Source: Corynebacterium imitans (GTDB lineage: Bacteria > Actinomycetota > Actinomycetes > Mycobacteriales > Mycobacteriaceae). Taken from it: DNA of 64,000 bases. Positions 61,341 to 64,000 of the stretch are shown piece after piece (the stretch's first letter is position 1; the number at the start of each line of letters is the position of its first letter). The DNA is taken from assembly GCF_000739455.1 (NCBI RefSeq), contig NZ_CP009211.1, positions 943,660 through 1,007,659 on the forward strand, written 5' to 3'. The notes below the pieces were generated by a model. The model had not been told where the DNA came from and did not search any database. It was given only the letters and a program-made list of their open reading frames with translations. Both the position numbers and the translations under genes were made by a program.

Positions 61341-64000
61341 ATGCCTCAATACCTGCTCCACGGACTTTGGTTGCCGGAGTCCGGGCTCAACATCTGGGTT
61401 GAGCAGGTCTCCGGTCACAGGGTGCTCACCTTCGCGGATGTGCCTGATGGCACCTTTCCGCGGCTGGTCACGGAGCTTTTGGCGGGCAATCACTTCCGCG
61501 GTCGCGCGCCGATCACGCTGCAGACACCGAAGGGCAAGCAAGTCACGCTGCGCGCGCCCACGGCCACGTTCTCGCCGACGCGCACCGTCGCGGCTCTAGA
61601 AAAGCTTTCGCTTCTCGACGATGACCAGCGCGCCACCCTCGCACCCGATCTCAAGTGGCTCATCCACGCCTATCGGGGGCTTGAGCAGTTCGTGCGCGCC
61701 GGGCGCGTGACCATTCACGTGCCGAAGCGGGATGCCCACTTCTACGCGCAGTTCAAGCTGGGTACCGGTGTGAAGGAGCGCGGATGGCTGGCGCAGATGG
61801 TGGCTGCGGCGCCGGGGGTGATTGTGCTCAATGACCCGAATATCAGTGAGGATCTGGCGCAGACGCTCACGCACTGGGTCGCCACCCAGCGGCTGCACGC
61901 GATGGAGGTGCCGTCGCGGGTGCGGCCGTACCCGTGGCACGACTTTGTGGCTTCGCTGGTCTTCGGTACGCCGCTGCGCCGGGGTGGCGCGTCGCTGGTG
62001 AGCAAGATCAACGACTGGAGCGGCTCGATCACCGCGGTGAACCTGCAGCTGGTGTTTCTGGTCGAGGCACCTGATGACGAGCCGGAGGACGCGGAGTCGG
62101 CCGAGTCCGCCGAAGCGACCGGCGAACTTACGTGGCCGGTGCGCGTGCAGGTGCGCGCGGGCACGGATGCGCCGCGGCCGGTGCGCCAGTCGGATTACGA
62201 CGCGCAGACCGCGCAGACCTTGCGTGATACGTTGCAGCGCGCCATCGATGTCAGCGAGCTGGTGGATTACCGCCGCCACGGAGGAGCGCGCGACATGCGC
62301 AGCGGCGACTGGGACTGCTACCTGTCCACCGAGGAGATCGTGCGCTTCGTGGAAACGGAAGCGGCGAAGCTGCAGCGCGAAGGGTTTACCGTCATGCTGC
62401 CCAAGGCGTGGTCGCGCGCGGTAACCTCGGCGAAGCTCAAGGTGAGCAAGCCGGAGAACCCCTACGATTCCTCCACGGTCACCCGCATCGGCTTTGACCA
62501 GCTGGTGGAGTACGACTGGCGGATCTCGGTGGGCGATACCGAGCTGACGGATGCGGAGATGAAGGAGCTGATCAACTCCAAAACCGGTCTGATCAAGCTG
62601 CGCGGGGAGTGGGTGCTCGCCAACGGCAAGGACTTGTCGCGCACCCGCCAGTACATGAAGAAGCTCCAGCGCAGCGCGCTCGAAGAGGCTAAGGCGGCGG
62701 TCGAGCGGGCGGAAAAGCTTGCCGAGCTTGCGGAGGCCGCGGGCTCCGACGATGCGGCCGAGCTGCGCGCGGCGGCCACCCAGGCCCAGCAGCGCTACGA
62801 GGAGCTGCTCAAGGACGAGGGCGAGGGCGTGGTTTCTGCAGCGGAGCTGCGCCAGCTCGCGCTCGAGTCGCTGACGGAGGAGCCGATCGAGTTTACGGGC
62901 TCGACCTGGTTTACCTCGCTGCTCGGCGGCCAGGACCGCCCGGCCCCGGAGCGTGTGGAGATCCCCGACACGGTGCACGCGCACTTGCGCGAGTATCAGC
63001 GCCGCGGGGTGGATTGGCTCGACTTCATGTCGCGCAACAACTTAGGGGCCGTGCTTGCCGACGACATGGGGTTGGGCAAAACCCTCCAACTCCTTGCCCT
63101 GCTCGCCGTCGAGCACGAGGCGGGGCGGGTCCAGGGGCCGACCCTGGTGGTCGCGCCGACCTCGGTGGTGGGCAACTGGGCGCGCGAGGCCGACCGCTTT
63201 GTGCCGGAGTTGGACGTGGTGGTCCACCACGGCAGCGGGCGCGCGAAAGGCATGGAGCTGGTGGACAAGCTCTCGCAGGCCGACCTGGTGATTACTTCCT
63301 ACGGCGTGGTGGGCCGCGATGCGCGCGAGCTGGCCTTGGTGCAGTGGGACCATGTGGTGTGTGATGAGGCGCAGGCGATTAAGAATTCGGGGACGCAGGC
63401 GTCGAAAAGCGTGCGAGCAATACCCGCACGACACCGCATTGCGCTGACCGGCACCCCGATTGAAAATAAGCTGGCTGAGCTGCGCAGCCTGCTTGATTGG
63501 GTGAACCCAGGCATGCTGGGCTCGCAGGCGTTTTTCCGCAATCACTTCGCCAAGGCGATTGAGTCGCAGCGCGACGAGGAGCTGGCGGCGGAGATGGGGC
63601 AGCGGCTGCAGCGGCTGACCGCGCCGTTTATTCTGCGGCGGGTGAAGACGGATGCCGCGATTATTGATGACCTGCCGGAAAAGCGCGAGCACGTCATCGC
63701 CGTCGACATGACCGACGAGCAGGCAGCACTGTATACCGCGCTGGTGGGCAGCACGAAGCAGGAACTCGAGCGGCGCGAGGGGATGGCGCGGCGCGGGCTC
63801 GTGCTGGCCACGATCACGCGCATCAAGCAGGTGTGCAACCACCCCGCGCACTTTCTTGGCGACGGCTCGCCGGTCACAGTCCAAGGCAAGCAGCGCTCCG
63901 GCAAGGTGGCCAAGCTCATGGAACTGCTCTTTAAGGCTGTGGAGCAAGGCGAGCGGGTCCTGATCTTTACCCAGTACAAGGCCTTTGGTGACCTTTTGCA
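61341..64000 (+). CDS. SNF2-family DEAD/DEAH helicase (partial, 3' end outside window)
   Basis: About 886 residues are visible without a stop. Residues 1 to about 550 form the SNF2-associated N-terminal region (start MPQYLLHGLWLPESG); a helical SNF2_assoc part includes ELTDAEMKELINSKTGLIKL and a coiled-coil-like KKLQRSALEEAKAAVERAEKL. The ATPase domain has motif I DDMGLGKT (574-581), DEAQ (675-678), and TGTPIENKLAELRSLLDWV; helicase domain 2 begins near RVLIFTQYKAFGDLL. Likely a DNA translocase remodelling protein-DNA complexes, as HepA/RapA-type proteins. TATAAG lies 7 nt before ATG 61341, suggesting a leaderless start. Confidence 0.92.
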   Translation, partial: MPQYLLHGLWLPESGLNIWVEQVSGHRVLTFADVPDGTFPRLVTELLAGNHFRGRAPITLQTPKGKQVTLRAPTATFSPTRTVAALEKLSLLDDDQRATLAPDLKWLIHAYRGLEQFVRAGRVTIHVPKRDAHFYAQFKLGTGVKERGWLAQMVAAAPGVIVLNDPNISEDLAQTLTHWVATQRLHAMEVPSRVRPYPWHDFVASLVFGTPLRRGGASLVSKINDWSGSITAVNLQLVFLVEAPDDEPEDAESAESAEATGELTWPVRVQVRAGTDAPRPVRQSDYDAQTAQTLRDTLQRAIDVSELVDYRRHGGARDMRSGDWDCYLSTEEIVRFVETEAAKLQREGFTVMLPKAWSRAVTSAKLKVSKPENPYDSSTVTRIGFDQLVEYDWRISVGDTELTDAEMKELINSKTGLIKLRGEWVLANGKDLSRTRQYMKKLQRSALEEAKAAVERAEKLAELAEAAGSDDAAELRAAATQAQQRYEELLKDEGEGVVSAAELRQLALESLTEEPIEFTGSTWFTSLLGGQDRPAPERVEIPDTVHAHLREYQRRGVDWLDFMSRNNLGAVLADDMGLGKTLQLLALLAVEHEAGRVQGPTLVVAPTSVVGNWAREADRFVPELDVVVHHGSGRAKGMELVDKLSQADLVITSYGVVGRDARELALVQWDHVVCDEAQAIKNSGTQASKSVRAIPARHRIALTGTPIENKLAELRSLLDWVNPGMLGSQAFFRNHFAKAIESQRDEELAAEMGQRLQRLTAPFILRRVKTDAAIIDDLPEKREHVIAVDMTDEQAALYTALVGSTKQELERREGMARRGLVLATITRIKQVCNHPAHFLGDGSPVTVQGKQRSGKVAKLMELLFKAVEQGERVLIFTQYKAFGDLL

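Overview
This 64 kb window is a high-GC actinobacterial chromosome segment, almost certainly from a Corynebacterium. The order typA - lpqW-like - mshB - fdxC - dapC - dapD - dapE - LOG protein - folP-like - gpgS - DivIVA-like - DUF3117 - methyltransferase - glgA/glgC - O-methyltransferase - sigE - anti-sigma - tatB - mrp - odhA follows the mycobacterial/corynebacterial core order. Mycothiol (MshB), a fused E2-E1 OdhA and the SigE/CseE/TatB cluster fit that genus. I saw no rRNA, tRNA, transposase, prophage or CRISPR array.

Layout. 1-8.5 kb: end of a kinase-like gene, DUF402 protein, secreted protein, then the rightward run typA, lipoprotein, mshB, membrane protein, fdxC, dapC and GtrA. 8.5-15 kb: lysine/diaminopimelate block, with leftward acetyltransferase, dapD, two tandem APC permeases and a divergent DapD paralogue, then dapE rightward. 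15-19 kb: LOG protein, dihydropteroate synthase-like protein, glucosyl-3-phosphoglycerate synthase, DivIVA-like protein, DUF3117 and a methyltransferase. 19-23 kb: glycogen block (GH32-like protein, glgA divergent from glgC). 23-28 kb: sigE, zinc anti-sigma, tatB, mrp, stress protein and lipoprotein. 28-36 kb: odhA and a 1242-residue fused ABC exporter. 37-45 kb: carboxylesterase, two uncharacterised proteins, MFS transporter with nucleoside hydrolase, and an ECF vitamin/nucleobase-type importer. 45-46.5 kb: an AAA+ DUF4143 ATPase cassette bracketed by 23-bp direct repeats. 46.5-54 kb: ldh, permease, serine protease, acyltransferase-like membrane protein, two-component system and CitMHS transporter. 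54-64 kb: DEAD-box helicase, two tandem secreted S1 peptidases, membrane protein, secreted HNH protein, putP and the start of a SNF2 helicase.

The most unusual finding is a dispersed non-coding element present twice, in opposite orientation, at 27979-28287 and 58125-58294. Each copy has the same two conserved ends. Between them lie 69-bp units, each centred on the palindrome GGAGCTAGCTCC: four palindromes in one copy and two in the other. The length difference, 139 bp, is almost exactly two units. Both copies sit between convergent genes, and each is bracketed by an imperfect duplication of the 3' end of the upstream gene, stop codon included.

Other observations are the iteron-flanked ATPase cassette, an EcfA fusion whose two halves have lost complementary ATP-site motifs, a GH32 homologue lacking its catalytic residues, and many start codons placed 6-7 nt after a TANNNT -10 box, which indicates leaderless transcripts.
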